From Alicyclobacillus tolerans (GTDB lineage: Bacteria; Bacillota; Bacilli; Alicyclobacillales; Alicyclobacillaceae), in assembly GCF_021739485.1 (NCBI RefSeq), contig NZ_JAJFNK010000033.1:1-55582 (forward strand): a DNA stretch of 55,582 nt, written 5' to 3'. Numbering within the stretch: the first letter of the stretch is position 1; each line of letters starts with the position of its first letter. Position numbers and translations under genes: made by a program. Below the pieces are notes generated by a model, which worked only from the letters and a program-made list of their open reading frames with translations, was not told the origin of the DNA and made no database searches. Below, one piece after another: positions 41,675 to 50,524 of this stretch.

Positions 41675-42856
41675 ATGACGCGGATTATTTTGGCTACCGG
41701 TATGGACGATCTCGATGATGCCTTGAAAATTCAGTTGCCGTCTGATTTTCAGGTGGAATCCGTGTCGTATCTCCAGGCGCTCACGGTCGTTGACTTACAT
41801 GCCGGGGATATCGTGATGGTCAGCGACCGGATTCCCATGAGCGGTGCCGGGGATCACGCGTTCATGGATGTGATGGACGATTTGCGTAAAAGGGATGTTC
41901 GCGTAATTTACATTGGAGAAGCGAGACCGCAGGATGACAAATGGATTCCGGCCTTCATTAGTCGGGGCATTTATGATTTGTTGCTGTCCGATGTGATTCA
42001 TCTCGAAGACATCGTGGCCCGAGTCTTTGAACCGGCCACGTATGCGGATGTGGCGCATTGGATGGCGGGAAAAGATCCCATCGTCCGTTCCGGTTCCTAC
42101 TCATTACACCGTCCGACGCTGACGTGGCGGAAAGAAAAGGACGAAATCACCAAAGTGGAGTCCACTTCTCAAGAATCAAAAACAACCCAGGAACGTCCAT
42201 TTCGATTGGGGTTTGGAAAGACGCATTGGGAAGGAACGAAACCCCAGACGAAAGTGGTCACGGTCACTGGATTGCCGGGGGCCGGGGTGTCGTTCGTAGC
42301 GCTGCATCTGGCTCTGTCTTACTCGAAAGTAGGACGAGTCACCCTCATTGAGTTGTCCCAGCGTCCAGTCTATACGAAGTGGCTGAATGGGCCTGTGGGA
42401 GACCGGGGCGCACAGCAGCTTGGGGCAAAGAAAATCCCGGAACGTCGTTGGATGCCTTACGACAGCTTACGTATTTTACCTGCGCATTCGGACGAACGCG
42501 GGCCAAGCCTTCGGGTGGTTCGTCCGATGCTTCAAGAACTCGATACGGACGTGGTGATTCTGGATGTCTCGTTGGACGACGTGAGGAACCTGGTGGAACC
42601 TGTGGATGTATTGGTGATTCCGCCCGATGTGGTGAAAGCCGATCACGTTCGCGACATTCAAACACGATTGGTCGTCGTCAATTCCGTGCCGCGAGTGTTA
42701 CCGGTGGAACTGGAAGAGTACGGCCGCGCCTGGCCGGGTGCAACCGTGGCGTCGTGTCCGTACGTCGCGGAACAGGCACTGGCAGTGGTCACAGGGAAAG
42801 CGGTCGACGGACCGGACCAAGTGTCCGATACGTGGCGAGTGGTGTTGGGAACGTAG
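41675..42856 (+). CDS. CpaE/MinD-like protein with receiver-like domain and variant P-loop
   Basis: In the 393-residue protein, residues about 1-135 resemble an atypical receiver domain. Residues about 185-393 resemble MinD/CpaE (VVTVTGLPGAGVSFVALHLAL, TLIELSQRPVY, DVVILDVSLDDVRNLV). The P-loop reads GLPGAGVSF and lacks the usual Lys, so ATP hydrolysis may be lost or altered. CpaE proteins place pilus and secretion machines at cell poles, so a role in positioning the conjugation apparatus is likely. It closes the cluster. It is convergent with hfq. Confidence 0.7.
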   Translation: MTRIILATGMDDLDDALKIQLPSDFQVESVSYLQALTVVDLHAGDIVMVSDRIPMSGAGDHAFMDVMDDLRKRDVRVIYIGEARPQDDKWIPAFISRGIYDLLLSDVIHLEDIVARVFEPATYADVAHWMAGKDPIVRSGSYSLHRPTLTWRKEKDEITKVESTSQESKTTQERPFRLGFGKTHWEGTKPQTKVVTVTGLPGAGVSFVALHLALSYSKVGRVTLIELSQRPVYTKWLNGPVGDRGAQQLGAKKIPERRWMPYDSLRILPAHSDERGPSLRVVRPMLQELDTDVVILDVSLDDVRNLVEPVDVLVIPPDVVKADHVRDIQTRLVVVNSVPRVLPVELEEYGRAWPGATVASCPYVAEQALAVVTGKAVDGPDQVSDTWRVVLGT

Positions 42857-42857
42857 T

Positions 42858-43109
42858 TTAGCGCTTCTCGGGCCGATGTCCTCCATCTCGGCTCGTTCCC
42901 GGGAACAAAGGGACCATTGTTGAGATGGCGTGCTTGTATACGACTTGTTGTTTGTCTTCAGAACGGACGATCACGACATACGGGTCGAACGTCTCAATGG
43001 TCCCGCGAATCTGAAAGCCGTTGACCAGAAAAATAATAAGGGGTGCCTTTTTGTCGCGCATTTCGGTGAGGAAAGCGTCTTGCGTGTGAACGGGCGGAAT
43101 CTCGGGCAT
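42858..43109 (-). CDS. hfq: Plasmid-borne Hfq RNA chaperone
   Basis: The 83 residues contain Sm1 (FLVNGFQIRGTIETFDPYVV) and Sm2 (QQVVYKHAISTMVP), where YKHA is the Hfq signature. The start at 43109 is chosen because AAGGAG lies eight bases upstream. It has no long acidic tail. Chromosomes of Firmicutes carry their own hfq, so this copy probably tunes small-RNA control of plasmid genes such as transfer or replication. It ends 1 bp from the convergent end of the CpaE-like gene. Confidence 0.93.
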   Translation of the reverse strand: MPEIPPVHTQDAFLTEMRDKKAPLIIFLVNGFQIRGTIETFDPYVVIVRSEDKQQVVYKHAISTMVPLFPGTSRDGGHRPEKR

Positions 43110-43235
43110 GGGCGTGACTCCTTCATTTTCGGATTTTTTTGTCGAATCTAGCAAAAAAGTGTCGCCTGTAGTATGGTGAAAGCAATATATTTCCTTTCAC
43201 GATCGCATTGCAAAACTAGGAGGTGAAAAACTCGT

Positions 43236-43269
43236 AAAAAAGGCTTGCAGCGTCCGATCACTGCAAGCC
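43236..43269 (-). terminator. Hairpin with leftward T-tract
   Basis: The stem GGCTTGCAG / CTGCAAGCC has a 10-base loop. On the minus strand it is followed by TTTTTT. No leftward gene is called to its right. It may end an antisense transcript or act as a plus-strand leader hairpin, since an orphan AGGAGGTGA lies just before it. Confidence 0.4.
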
Positions 43270-43368
43270 CGGCAAATCGGTATAAGTGTTTGTGCAACAA
43301 CCTCGCGAAAAAATTGTAGCATAAACGCTTCGTTCGATGCAACCTTTTTTTGCCATTACGAGCCACTT

Positions 43369-43767
43369 ATGGCACATATTTCTGGAGCATTCACCATTCA
43401 ATCGACGGCCACGAATCAGACGACTCGCATTGAGATGATCTGGGGTTCGCGTCTCTTGGACGAAGGTTTCACCGCGATACCCAATATTCTCCTTCGCAAC
43501 TACCGCAAACTTGGAATTGACCACAACGAATGGGGACTCCTTTGCGTCTTGCTTTCGTATAAGCACGACGCGCGCGATCCTTACCCTGAACAGGAGACAC
43601 TCGCTCAAAACCTCGGGCTCAGTGTTCGGCAAGTCCGGAATCTGACGACTTCCCTGCAATCTAAGGGATTCTTGATCGTGGGGCGTCGGCGCAATCAACG
43701 AACGCAAAAATACGGTTCTCTGGTCTACAACCTTAGTCCATTGATGAACAAACTGTTGGAAATTTGA
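43369..43767 (+). CDS. Winged-HTH replication/regulatory protein (132 aa)
   Basis: The core EGFTAIPNILLRNYRKLGID is followed by a helix-turn-helix, YPEQETLAQNLGLSVRQVRN. This HTH_36 arrangement is like the N-terminal part of Firmicute Rep and DnaD-type proteins. The ATG lacks a clear ribosome site; a later ATG at MIWGSRL is possible. It is short compared with full initiators, so it may be a copy-control or accessory protein. Its stop lies inside an IS605-like hairpin, so the natural end may have been cut off by that insertion. Confidence 0.65.
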   Translation: MAHISGAFTIQSTATNQTTRIEMIWGSRLLDEGFTAIPNILLRNYRKLGIDHNEWGLLCVLLSYKHDARDPYPEQETLAQNLGLSVRQVRNLTTSLQSKGFLIVGRRRNQRTQKYGSLVYNLSPLMNKLLEI

Positions 43768-43803
43768 CATCCTCACCGTCCTTTAGGGCGGTGAGGATGT
43801 CAA
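43764..43803. repeat. IS200/IS605-type end hairpin
   Basis: The perfect 15-bp stem TTGACATCCTCACCG / CGGTGAGGATGTCAA has a TCCTTTAGGG loop. This strongly resembles the subterminal hairpins of IS200/IS605 elements. No TnpA or TnpB gene is present. It may be a solo end or a remnant. It lacks a T-tract, so a simple terminator is less likely. Confidence 0.65.
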
Positions 43804-43901
43804 TGAATTGAGTAACCGGATCTGGGTTAAGGAGCCGAACCGTTCACTAGACGTCGTCTGTGATAAAATCAAGTCACCAACATTTTTGAGGAGAATAAAA
43901 T

Positions 43902-44909
43902 ATGAGTCGTGATCCCGATTTTTCTATACGAATTAATTGCGTTTCCCGCACTTGTGTTAACGGCATGATTCAGTATGTAGGTTTTTTAAATCCAGCCCAC
44001 ATTGAGCGGCTATTAAAAGTAAAACCATTTGATGAAGACGACGGATTCGGTTATCAAAGACCGGTGAGTAGGGCCCGTACCAAATCTCTGGCTAAATATC
44101 TTTCACGTCAGCAGGCCATCATTTTGCCTCCTATTTTATTGAACGCAGGTGGAAATTGGGAGTATGTACCCGACAGTCCAGGAAGTGACATGGGTGCTTT
44201 AATATGTACAGGTCCAGCCTCCATCATCGACGGTCAACATCGTATCGAAGGGATCAAGCGTTATCTTCATGAATTTTCGACCGAAGTCCGCATTCCATTC
44301 TGCGCGATACACAATTTGGATGATTCAGAGGAAATTGATACTTTTCTCGTTGTCAATACATCTGCGCGTCCCATTAAAAGTTCACATGTACATTTTTTGC
44401 AACGAGAACATGACCCTATGGCTTGGGTAGCAACGCAGCTTGCGACGATAGATCGTAGTCCCTTCTATGGAATTACGACTCTGACCGGCTCTAGACAATG
44501 GAACCGCGGTATTCGTGTGACGTTACAGAACTTGGTCAGAGTCATTCAAACCCTTTCAAAGAAAGTTGACCCTCAAGAAGTTAAAAAAGAAGACCTAATG
44601 GAAATTGCCATCGCGTTTTATTCGGAAGTCAAAAGAGTGTTCCCAACAGAGTGGTCGGATGGCAAACACTATGTACTGACTCAAGTCGTTGCGCTCAATG
44701 CATTGGCGAACGTTGCCGCCCAACTGTTGGATATCAACCAAGAAGAAGGTATTGTCGATTTGCTGGCCATTGAACAATCTGTTGCGAGTATGAAAGGTTT
44801 CGACTGGAGCCGAGATACATGGAAAGGCATCAGCGGACGAGAAGGAACAGAGCGTATTACGATGGAGTTATATGCTCATATGGTTCGGAATCAAGCACGA
44901 AGAAGTTGA
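43902..44909 (+). CDS. DGQHR-domain protein (DndB-like)
   Basis: The 335-residue protein has the signature IIDGQHRIEGIKRYL near residue 108, preceded by PVSRARTKSLAKYLSRQQ and followed by DTFLVVNTSARPIKSSHVHF. This is the DGQHR/DndB architecture, related to ParB-type nucleotide-binding folds. DGQHR proteins occur in DNA phosphorothioation (DndB) and other defence islands. A TGAGGAG site precedes the ATG. It is followed by a SWIM-SNF2 helicase, which suggests a two-gene defence or DNA-modification module. Confidence 0.85.
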   Translation: MSRDPDFSIRINCVSRTCVNGMIQYVGFLNPAHIERLLKVKPFDEDDGFGYQRPVSRARTKSLAKYLSRQQAIILPPILLNAGGNWEYVPDSPGSDMGALICTGPASIIDGQHRIEGIKRYLHEFSTEVRIPFCAIHNLDDSEEIDTFLVVNTSARPIKSSHVHFLQREHDPMAWVATQLATIDRSPFYGITTLTGSRQWNRGIRVTLQNLVRVIQTLSKKVDPQEVKKEDLMEIAIAFYSEVKRVFPTEWSDGKHYVLTQVVALNALANVAAQLLDINQEEGIVDLLAIEQSVASMKGFDWSRDTWKGISGREGTERITMELYAHMVRNQARRS

Positions 44910-45089
44910 GACGGATTCACCCAACGTGCGGGTTGGACGACAACATTCATGACTGGTTGATCTACGAATCGGCCAATGGATGGAATAGAGCTGAATTCCG
45001 AAGGTCACGCTTGTGATAGCCATGATCACGTACCATGGTCACCGATCTAATCCTTTTACTTTATTCACGAATTGTCCAGGAGTGTCAAA

Positions 45090-48000
45090 ATGAGGAATGA
45101 ACCTTTGATTACGAAAAGTGAAATCCGTGAACTTTGTGGGACCACATACTATAGCCGAGGCAGAAGGTACTTCGAACAAGGCCGTGTCACTTCGCTGAAT
45201 CGCGATCCGGATTTCTTATCGACATGGACCGCGAAAGTTCGCGGCAACCGTGTATACACGGTGAAAGTCACCCTGGACGAGGATGACCTAGATGCCGATT
45301 GCACATGCCCAATCTTTAACGAAGATGATTTGTGCAAACATGTAGCGGCTGTCTTGTTCGCGATTGCTGAGCAAACGACGCCCACCCATCCGTTGTCGAA
45401 GTCACGGCTTGCATCCGTGTTGGCACATGCGGTACCAACTCCTTCAAACGCACTTTCACCCGCATCCACAACGCATTCGGTGCAGCGCACACCGAATGAC
45501 TCTACATCCCGTCTGATTCAGTTTTTTCGCGAAGCACAGACTGCAACCCTGGATATGTCCGGGATCGACAATCGAGAGTGGCTTCAGGTGGAGTTTATAT
45601 GCACACCCCATGTGTCCGCCTATCGTTCGAGAGACTACATTGGTCTAGAAATGAAAGTTGGCCCCAAACATACCTACGTTGTGAAGAAAATCCGTGGCTT
45701 TCTCCAAGTCATTGAACAGCGCAGACAACACACCTTTACACCAAAGTTTACCTATGACCCGAATTTACATCGCTTTCGGCCGGCAGATTTAGACATTATT
45801 GAGATGTTGCAACAAATTATGCGTGAAGAGGATCTCTATTCCAACATAGTGAGCTCCTATTCATCCTACGTATCGAGCCGCGACGACCGGACCCTTCTTA
45901 TTTCGCCAGCCATGTGGAAGTTGCTTTATCCTCTGTTACTTGAAAGTACGACCGTAGTTAACCATGCTGGACAAACGGGAGCATTACAAATTGTAAACCA
46001 CGTTCCGTCCATCACGGCACATCTTACAACCCGTAAGAAAGGCGGGTATTCGTTGCAAGTGGATGGGCTAAAGGAAATGGATGTTCTCCCTAACTACCGT
46101 TGTGTTCTATATGGGGTCACCTTTCATGTGTTAGATTCGCATGACCTTGAACAAATCATTGGGATGAAACGCATTATGGAAAACGAAGGTATGGCGGAAA
46201 TTCCGATTTCAACCGATGCCCTTCCTTCGGTTGTGAACGAAGTGATACCTGGTCTTAAACGTATGGGTCAAATAACAGTGGATAAGAAAATTGCTAACCG
46301 GATTGTGGAAACACCCCTCGAAGCCAAACTGTATCTGGATGGTCGCCTCATGCGTCGTTCTCAAACGGATAAAGATGTGCTGACGGCTCGTTTGGAATTT
46401 GTCTACGGAGACATCGCGTTTGATCCCTTGAAGCCAGCGCCGTCCTCTCATCCGGATGCAGAGCAGATCATCGTGCGAGATCGGTGGCAAGAGGAAAACA
46501 TTTTGCAATTTCTAAAGCAGTCGGGTTTTGAGCAACAAGGACCAGAATGGATTCTACAGGGTGAAGAGCCGCTTTATCGCTTTGTCTTGGAACGGTTGCC
46601 AAAACTGCGGGAGTGGATGCAAGTTTATGCCACAGCATCCGTCGATGCCTGGGTCAAGCCTCCAATCATGCGACCACACAGTCGTGTGGAAATTGACACA
46701 AAGATGAATTGGTTAGATATCTCATTTGACATGGGCGATCTCGATGAACATGAGATTCTTCGCGTATTACAATCCATGATTGAGAAAAAGAAGTATCATC
46801 GTCTGCGGGACGGTGCGTTTTTGTCGTTGGCAGACGAGGCATTCGCCCAAATGGGTGATTTTCTTGAAGACCTCGGCATCCGTGCGTCTGACCTGAAAAA
46901 TTCGAGTCAACAGATTGCGGACCATCGGCGCAGAAGTAGTGCGCATCATGATAGTGAGCAAGTCCATCGCGAATCCGGTGTCGGATTCCGTCTACCTGTC
47001 TTTCGTGCTCTTCCACTCATCGAATCCAAGCATGAGACATCGACTGTGAAACTCGGTAAACACTTACGCGGGTGGCTGGATAACCTGCGTCATCCAGACA
47101 ATCTGGAAGCCGAGGTGCCAGCGGGGCTCACCGCTTCGCTACGCGAGTACCAAAAGTTTGGGTTTCAGTGGATGAAGACGCTCTCCCAGTATGGGTTTGG
47201 CGGTATTCTCGCGGATGAGATGGGCTTAGGTAAAACCATTCAGGCCATCGCATATCTATTGTCGGAACGCGTGGATCACGTTAGAGAGGGAACATCGAAT
47301 CGAGTACAGCTAGGAACAAAGCATGAATCAACGATGGAGCCACCCTTCCATCCACCCGCCTTAATTGTATGTCCGTCATCGCTTACGTTTAATTGGCTTA
47401 ACGAGATTGAAAAATTCGCACCTGAGCTGAGGGCTGTCGTGGTGACGGGAGATAAGATTGAGCGCCAGAATATACTGGAGGCATCTGACTCGTTGGATGT
47501 CATGATTACCTCGTTTCCGCTTCTTTTGCGCGACGTGGATGTTTACCAAAACCAACAATTTAGCGCGCTCATTTTGGACGAAGCGCAAATCATCAAAAAT
47601 CATCACACACAGACCGCGCAGGCAGTAATGGCCATTCGTAGTTCTCACCGCTTTGCATTGACTGGGACACCCGTTGAGAATTCGCTTGAAGACCTATGGT
47701 CCATTTTCCATGCGATTTTCCCAACTCTCCTCGGAGGTTTAAAGTCGTTTTCTGGGCTGTCCTCGGAGGCGGTGGCCAAGCGTGTACGTCCATTCATTTT
47801 GCGCCGTTTGAAACGCGATGTGCTCCGTGAATTGCCGGACAAAATTGAGATGTTGCAAAGTGCAGAGTTAACGACCGAACAAAAGAAAGTATATCTGGCC
47901 TACTTAGAAAGGGTACAACAAGAGGCGCAGCAGGGCCTTACCGTCGATGGATTCCAAAAGGGTCGTTTTCGTATTTTGGCGGGTCTCACACGCCTGCGGC

Positions 48001-48560
48001 AAATCTGCTGTCACCCATCGCTATGTATCGAAAATTATCACGGCAAGTCTGGAAAGTTCGAACGACTCATGAATATGGTAGACGAATACCTGAGCTCAAA
48101 TCAGAGGATGCTTATTTTCTCACAATTTACATCGATGCTTGACATCATCCACCACGAGATGAAAAAGCGAAACCTGCGGTGTTTTTATTTGGATGGACAA
48201 ACTCCGGCCAAAGAACGAATGGAACTTTGTCAACGTTTTAACGAGGGAGACACACCCATTTTTCTAATTTCACTGAAGGCCGGTGGCACCGGATTGAACC
48301 TCACAGGAGCGGACACCGTGATTCTCTATGATTTATGGTGGAACCCAGCTGTTGAGGAGCAAGCGGCGGACCGAGCTCATCGTATCGGCCAAAAGCGTAC
48401 GGTTCAGGTGGTTCGGATGGTCACAGAGGGTACAATCGAGGAGAAAATGTACCAACTACAGCAACGCAAACGGGACTTGATTGATGCTGTCGTCCAAGCG
48501 AATGACGAAGGGCTACAATCCCTGACAGAAGAAGACGTACGGGAACTGCTCATGATATAG
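45090..48560 (+). CDS. SWIM zinc finger-SNF2 helicase
   Basis: The 1156-residue protein has a SWIM finger CTCPIFNEDDLCKH (CxC...CxH, about residues 70-84). A middle region without a known fold precedes a full SNF2 core: ILADEMGLGKTIQ (about 705), ILDEAQIIKNH (about 829), FALTGTPVENSLEDLWSIF and a helicase C domain ending with AADRAHRIGQKRTVQVV (about 1095). It translocates on double-stranded DNA and may remodel protein-DNA complexes. The start at 45090 is set by AGGAG seven bases upstream. Similar proteins occur in Firmicute genomes and in several antiphage systems. Confidence 0.93.
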   Translation: MRNEPLITKSEIRELCGTTYYSRGRRYFEQGRVTSLNRDPDFLSTWTAKVRGNRVYTVKVTLDEDDLDADCTCPIFNEDDLCKHVAAVLFAIAEQTTPTHPLSKSRLASVLAHAVPTPSNALSPASTTHSVQRTPNDSTSRLIQFFREAQTATLDMSGIDNREWLQVEFICTPHVSAYRSRDYIGLEMKVGPKHTYVVKKIRGFLQVIEQRRQHTFTPKFTYDPNLHRFRPADLDIIEMLQQIMREEDLYSNIVSSYSSYVSSRDDRTLLISPAMWKLLYPLLLESTTVVNHAGQTGALQIVNHVPSITAHLTTRKKGGYSLQVDGLKEMDVLPNYRCVLYGVTFHVLDSHDLEQIIGMKRIMENEGMAEIPISTDALPSVVNEVIPGLKRMGQITVDKKIANRIVETPLEAKLYLDGRLMRRSQTDKDVLTARLEFVYGDIAFDPLKPAPSSHPDAEQIIVRDRWQEENILQFLKQSGFEQQGPEWILQGEEPLYRFVLERLPKLREWMQVYATASVDAWVKPPIMRPHSRVEIDTKMNWLDISFDMGDLDEHEILRVLQSMIEKKKYHRLRDGAFLSLADEAFAQMGDFLEDLGIRASDLKNSSQQIADHRRRSSAHHDSEQVHRESGVGFRLPVFRALPLIESKHETSTVKLGKHLRGWLDNLRHPDNLEAEVPAGLTASLREYQKFGFQWMKTLSQYGFGGILADEMGLGKTIQAIAYLLSERVDHVREGTSNRVQLGTKHESTMEPPFHPPALIVCPSSLTFNWLNEIEKFAPELRAVVVTGDKIERQNILEASDSLDVMITSFPLLLRDVDVYQNQQFSALILDEAQIIKNHHTQTAQAVMAIRSSHRFALTGTPVENSLEDLWSIFHAIFPTLLGGLKSFSGLSSEAVAKRVRPFILRRLKRDVLRELPDKIEMLQSAELTTEQKKVYLAYLERVQQEAQQGLTVDGFQKGRFRILAGLTRLRQICCHPSLCIENYHGKSGKFERLMNMVDEYLSSNQRMLIFSQFTSMLDIIHHEMKKRNLRCFYLDGQTPAKERMELCQRFNEGDTPIFLISLKAGGTGLNLTGADTVILYDLWWNPAVEEQAADRAHRIGQKRTVQVVRMVTEGTIEEKMYQLQQRKRDLIDAVVQANDEGLQSLTEEDVRELLMI

Positions 48561-48664
48561 ACTCGAATGCCACGATTACGACACTACGCTGTACATGGCG
48601 AGATGTATGAGGCTGATGTACAATTAACATAATTAGGTCGGACTCGCCAAAGGAGTTGGGTCGG

Positions 48665-49525
48665 ATGGAATTGCTCAGACCCACAGTCGATTTCGTTTTC
48701 AAACGAATTTTCGGAACGGAAGAGAACAAGGATGTACTCGTGGATTTTCTGAACGCGGTGTTTGAATCAGCCGGACAGCCGCAGGTATCGACTGTCGAAA
48801 TTCTAAACCCTTTCATCGACAAGAATGCGCTGTACGACAAGATGTCCATCCTGGATGTAAGGGCACGTACAGAATCCGGCACATTCATCAACGTCGAGAT
48901 TCAGTTGTGGAATCGGCGTGATATCGAAAAACGTACCTTGTACTATTGGGCAAAGATGTATTCCGGTCAGTTGCAAGAAGGTGAAAACTACCGCAAGCTG
49001 AACAAGACGGTCACGATAAATGTTCTGGACTTCGACTATATCCAAAACGATCGATATCATAATATATTTCACTTACGCGAGGACATTTCAGACATCGTTC
49101 TAAGCGACAATTTGGAAATTCATGTAGTGGAGCTACGCAAACTCAAGGAACAGTCCGTTGGGATGGAGCGCCGTTTGGTAGGATGGATGCTGTTTCTGTC
49201 GGCTCGAACGAAAGAACGATTGGAGGAGTTGGCCGTGAAGGAACCTGCGATTAAAAAGGCGGTTACGACGCTTGAATTTCTGAGCCAGGACGAAGAAGCG
49301 CGACGTTTGTATGAGGAACGGCAACGGGCGTTGCATGATTATGTGTCGGATATTGAGGGAGCACGAGAAGAGGGAATGGAAAAGGGGATGGAAAAGGGGA
49401 GAGAGGAAGAGAAGAAGTATGTCGCCAAACAAATGCTAGACGACCAAATTCCAGTTGTCGCGATTTCTAAATATACAGGTCTATCGATAGAGGACATTGA
49501 AAAGCTACGAGGCGAAATCCAATGA
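48665..49525 (+). CDS. Rpn/PD-(D/E)XK nuclease-family transposase-like protein
   Basis: The 286-residue protein has the family start LLRPTVDFVFKRIFGTEENK and the nuclease core MSILDVRARTE with VEIQLWNRRD, giving the D and ExQ catalytic residues. The tail is helical (RALHDYVSDIEGAREEGMEK) and ends with a small DIEKLRGEI helix. Rpn proteins are DNA nucleases with phage-defence roles and some recombination-promoting activity. AAGGAG precedes the ATG at 48665. A gene encoding only the tail follows, overlapping by 4 bp. Confidence 0.88.
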   Translation: MELLRPTVDFVFKRIFGTEENKDVLVDFLNAVFESAGQPQVSTVEILNPFIDKNALYDKMSILDVRARTESGTFINVEIQLWNRRDIEKRTLYYWAKMYSGQLQEGENYRKLNKTVTINVLDFDYIQNDRYHNIFHLREDISDIVLSDNLEIHVVELRKLKEQSVGMERRLVGWMLFLSARTKERLEELAVKEPAIKKAVTTLEFLSQDEEARRLYEERQRALHDYVSDIEGAREEGMEKGMEKGREEEKKYVAKQMLDDQIPVVAISKYTGLSIEDIEKLRGEIQ

Positions 49526-49800
49526 AAAAGCTCCCAATTCGAAAAGCATTCACCACAAGGGAATTTTTACTCCTGGACGAAGAGACACAACGTTTGCATG
49601 AGGAACGGCAGCGAGCGTTGCATGATTACGTATCGGACATTGAGGGTGCGAGAGAGGAAGGTAGAGAAAAGGGGAGAGAGGAAGGAACGCGGGCCGCAGC
49701 CTACAAAATGTTGAGCGCTGGCATGGATGTAAAACAAATTGCCGAGTTTGTGGATTTGCCCGTGGAAGAGGTAGAAAAAATCAGACAACAGTTGAGCTAA
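49522..49800 (+). CDS. C-terminal-only paralogue of the Rpn protein (92 aa)
   Basis: It begins in the stop of the Rpn gene (ATGA) and repeats its C-terminal part: TTREFLLLDEETQRLHEERQ matches the parental TTLEFLSQDEEARRLYEERQ, and RALHDYVSDIEGAREEG is shared exactly. A different final helix follows (MDVKQIAEFVDLPVEEVEKI). In known Rpn systems a short C-terminal product made from inside the gene acts as antitoxin. Here that part is a separate gene, so it could be a dedicated antidote or the product of a tandem duplication. Confidence 0.7.
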   Translation: MKKLPIRKAFTTREFLLLDEETQRLHEERQRALHDYVSDIEGAREEGREKGREEGTRAAAYKMLSAGMDVKQIAEFVDLPVEEVEKIRQQLS

Positions 49801-50008
49801 ACGGTAGAACATCCGCACGTTTTTTGAGGAAATGATATACCATAGCGTGAGCCAGATCCGGTGTATAATAGGGGCATGTACCTATGAGTACACCAACCAC
49901 TAAGTTTGCATGGTCTCCCCCTTCGGTTGTGGGGTCGAGCAACTCCCCATTTGGGTCGTGTCGTTGTCGCCATTCGGTGCCACGTCACGAAACGAGGAGG
50001 AGAGACCT

Positions 50009-50140
50009 ATGATGAAAGTGCGGAAATTCCGGCTACGTCTGATTCTGCTGCATCTATTTGGGAAAATAGATGTGGAGTACGAGTCAAAAACACAAACGGA
50101 CAGCCAATCCGACAAAACTCCTGGCCCGGAGAAGGATTGA
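50009..50140 (+). CDS. 43-aa basic peptide
   Basis: A strong GAGGAGGAGAG site precedes ATGATG. The peptide has a basic hydrophobic N-terminus (MMKVRKFRLRLILLHLFG) and a polar acidic tail. It is too short for family assignment and may be a small toxin-like or regulatory peptide. It is followed by a clear terminator. A TATAAT-like -10 lies near 49862 upstream. The rest of 49801-50008 shows nothing I can name. Confidence 0.5.
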   Translation: MMKVRKFRLRLILLHLFGKIDVEYESKTQTDSQSDKTPGPEKD

Positions 50141-50185
50141 CTGCCGCCCACTAAAGGCCCGAACTTGGTGAGTTGCAAGGCCCTT

Positions 50186-50225
50186 ACAAAATCCTCTGTC
50201 AGTTTATGCTGACAGAGGATTTTGT
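50186..50225. terminator. Perfect 17-bp bidirectional terminator hairpin
   Basis: ACAAAATCCTCTGTCAG / CTGACAGAGGATTTTGT has a 6-base loop; the A and T tracts inside the stem serve both directions. The 300 bp to the next gene hold no other feature I can support. Confidence 0.85.
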
Positions 50226-50524
50226 ACAATATACCCAACTTGTGCACTGATGATGCATACCGGTCACATCTTTATTATATCGCGTTTCGTGTCGCTGTAA
50301 ACCATTTTGGATATATCGCAACATTCCTAAGGGAATGTTACAGTGTGGTTCGAAAATCGCACGTTTCTGGAACGAAGAACATCCGTGAACCTGTATACAC
50401 TCGGTTCATGGGTGTTTTTTTGTTGTCATTGCACTGTCCGAAAAAGGCTCGCAAAACACCCAAAGTAGGCCATTCGAAGCAGGTACAATAGAGTTAGCAG
50501 AAACGTATAGGAGGTCTCATTCCA

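Noticed and set aside
33691..42856. A complete, self-transmissible conjugation system
   Set aside because: No relaxase, VirD4 coupling protein or VirB11 ATPase can be identified in the window, so self-transfer cannot be claimed from this sequence alone.
43258..43776. Leftward 172-codon frame opposite the HTH gene
   Set aside because: The plus-strand frame has a clear helix-turn-helix, while this one crosses a hairpin and shows no domain.
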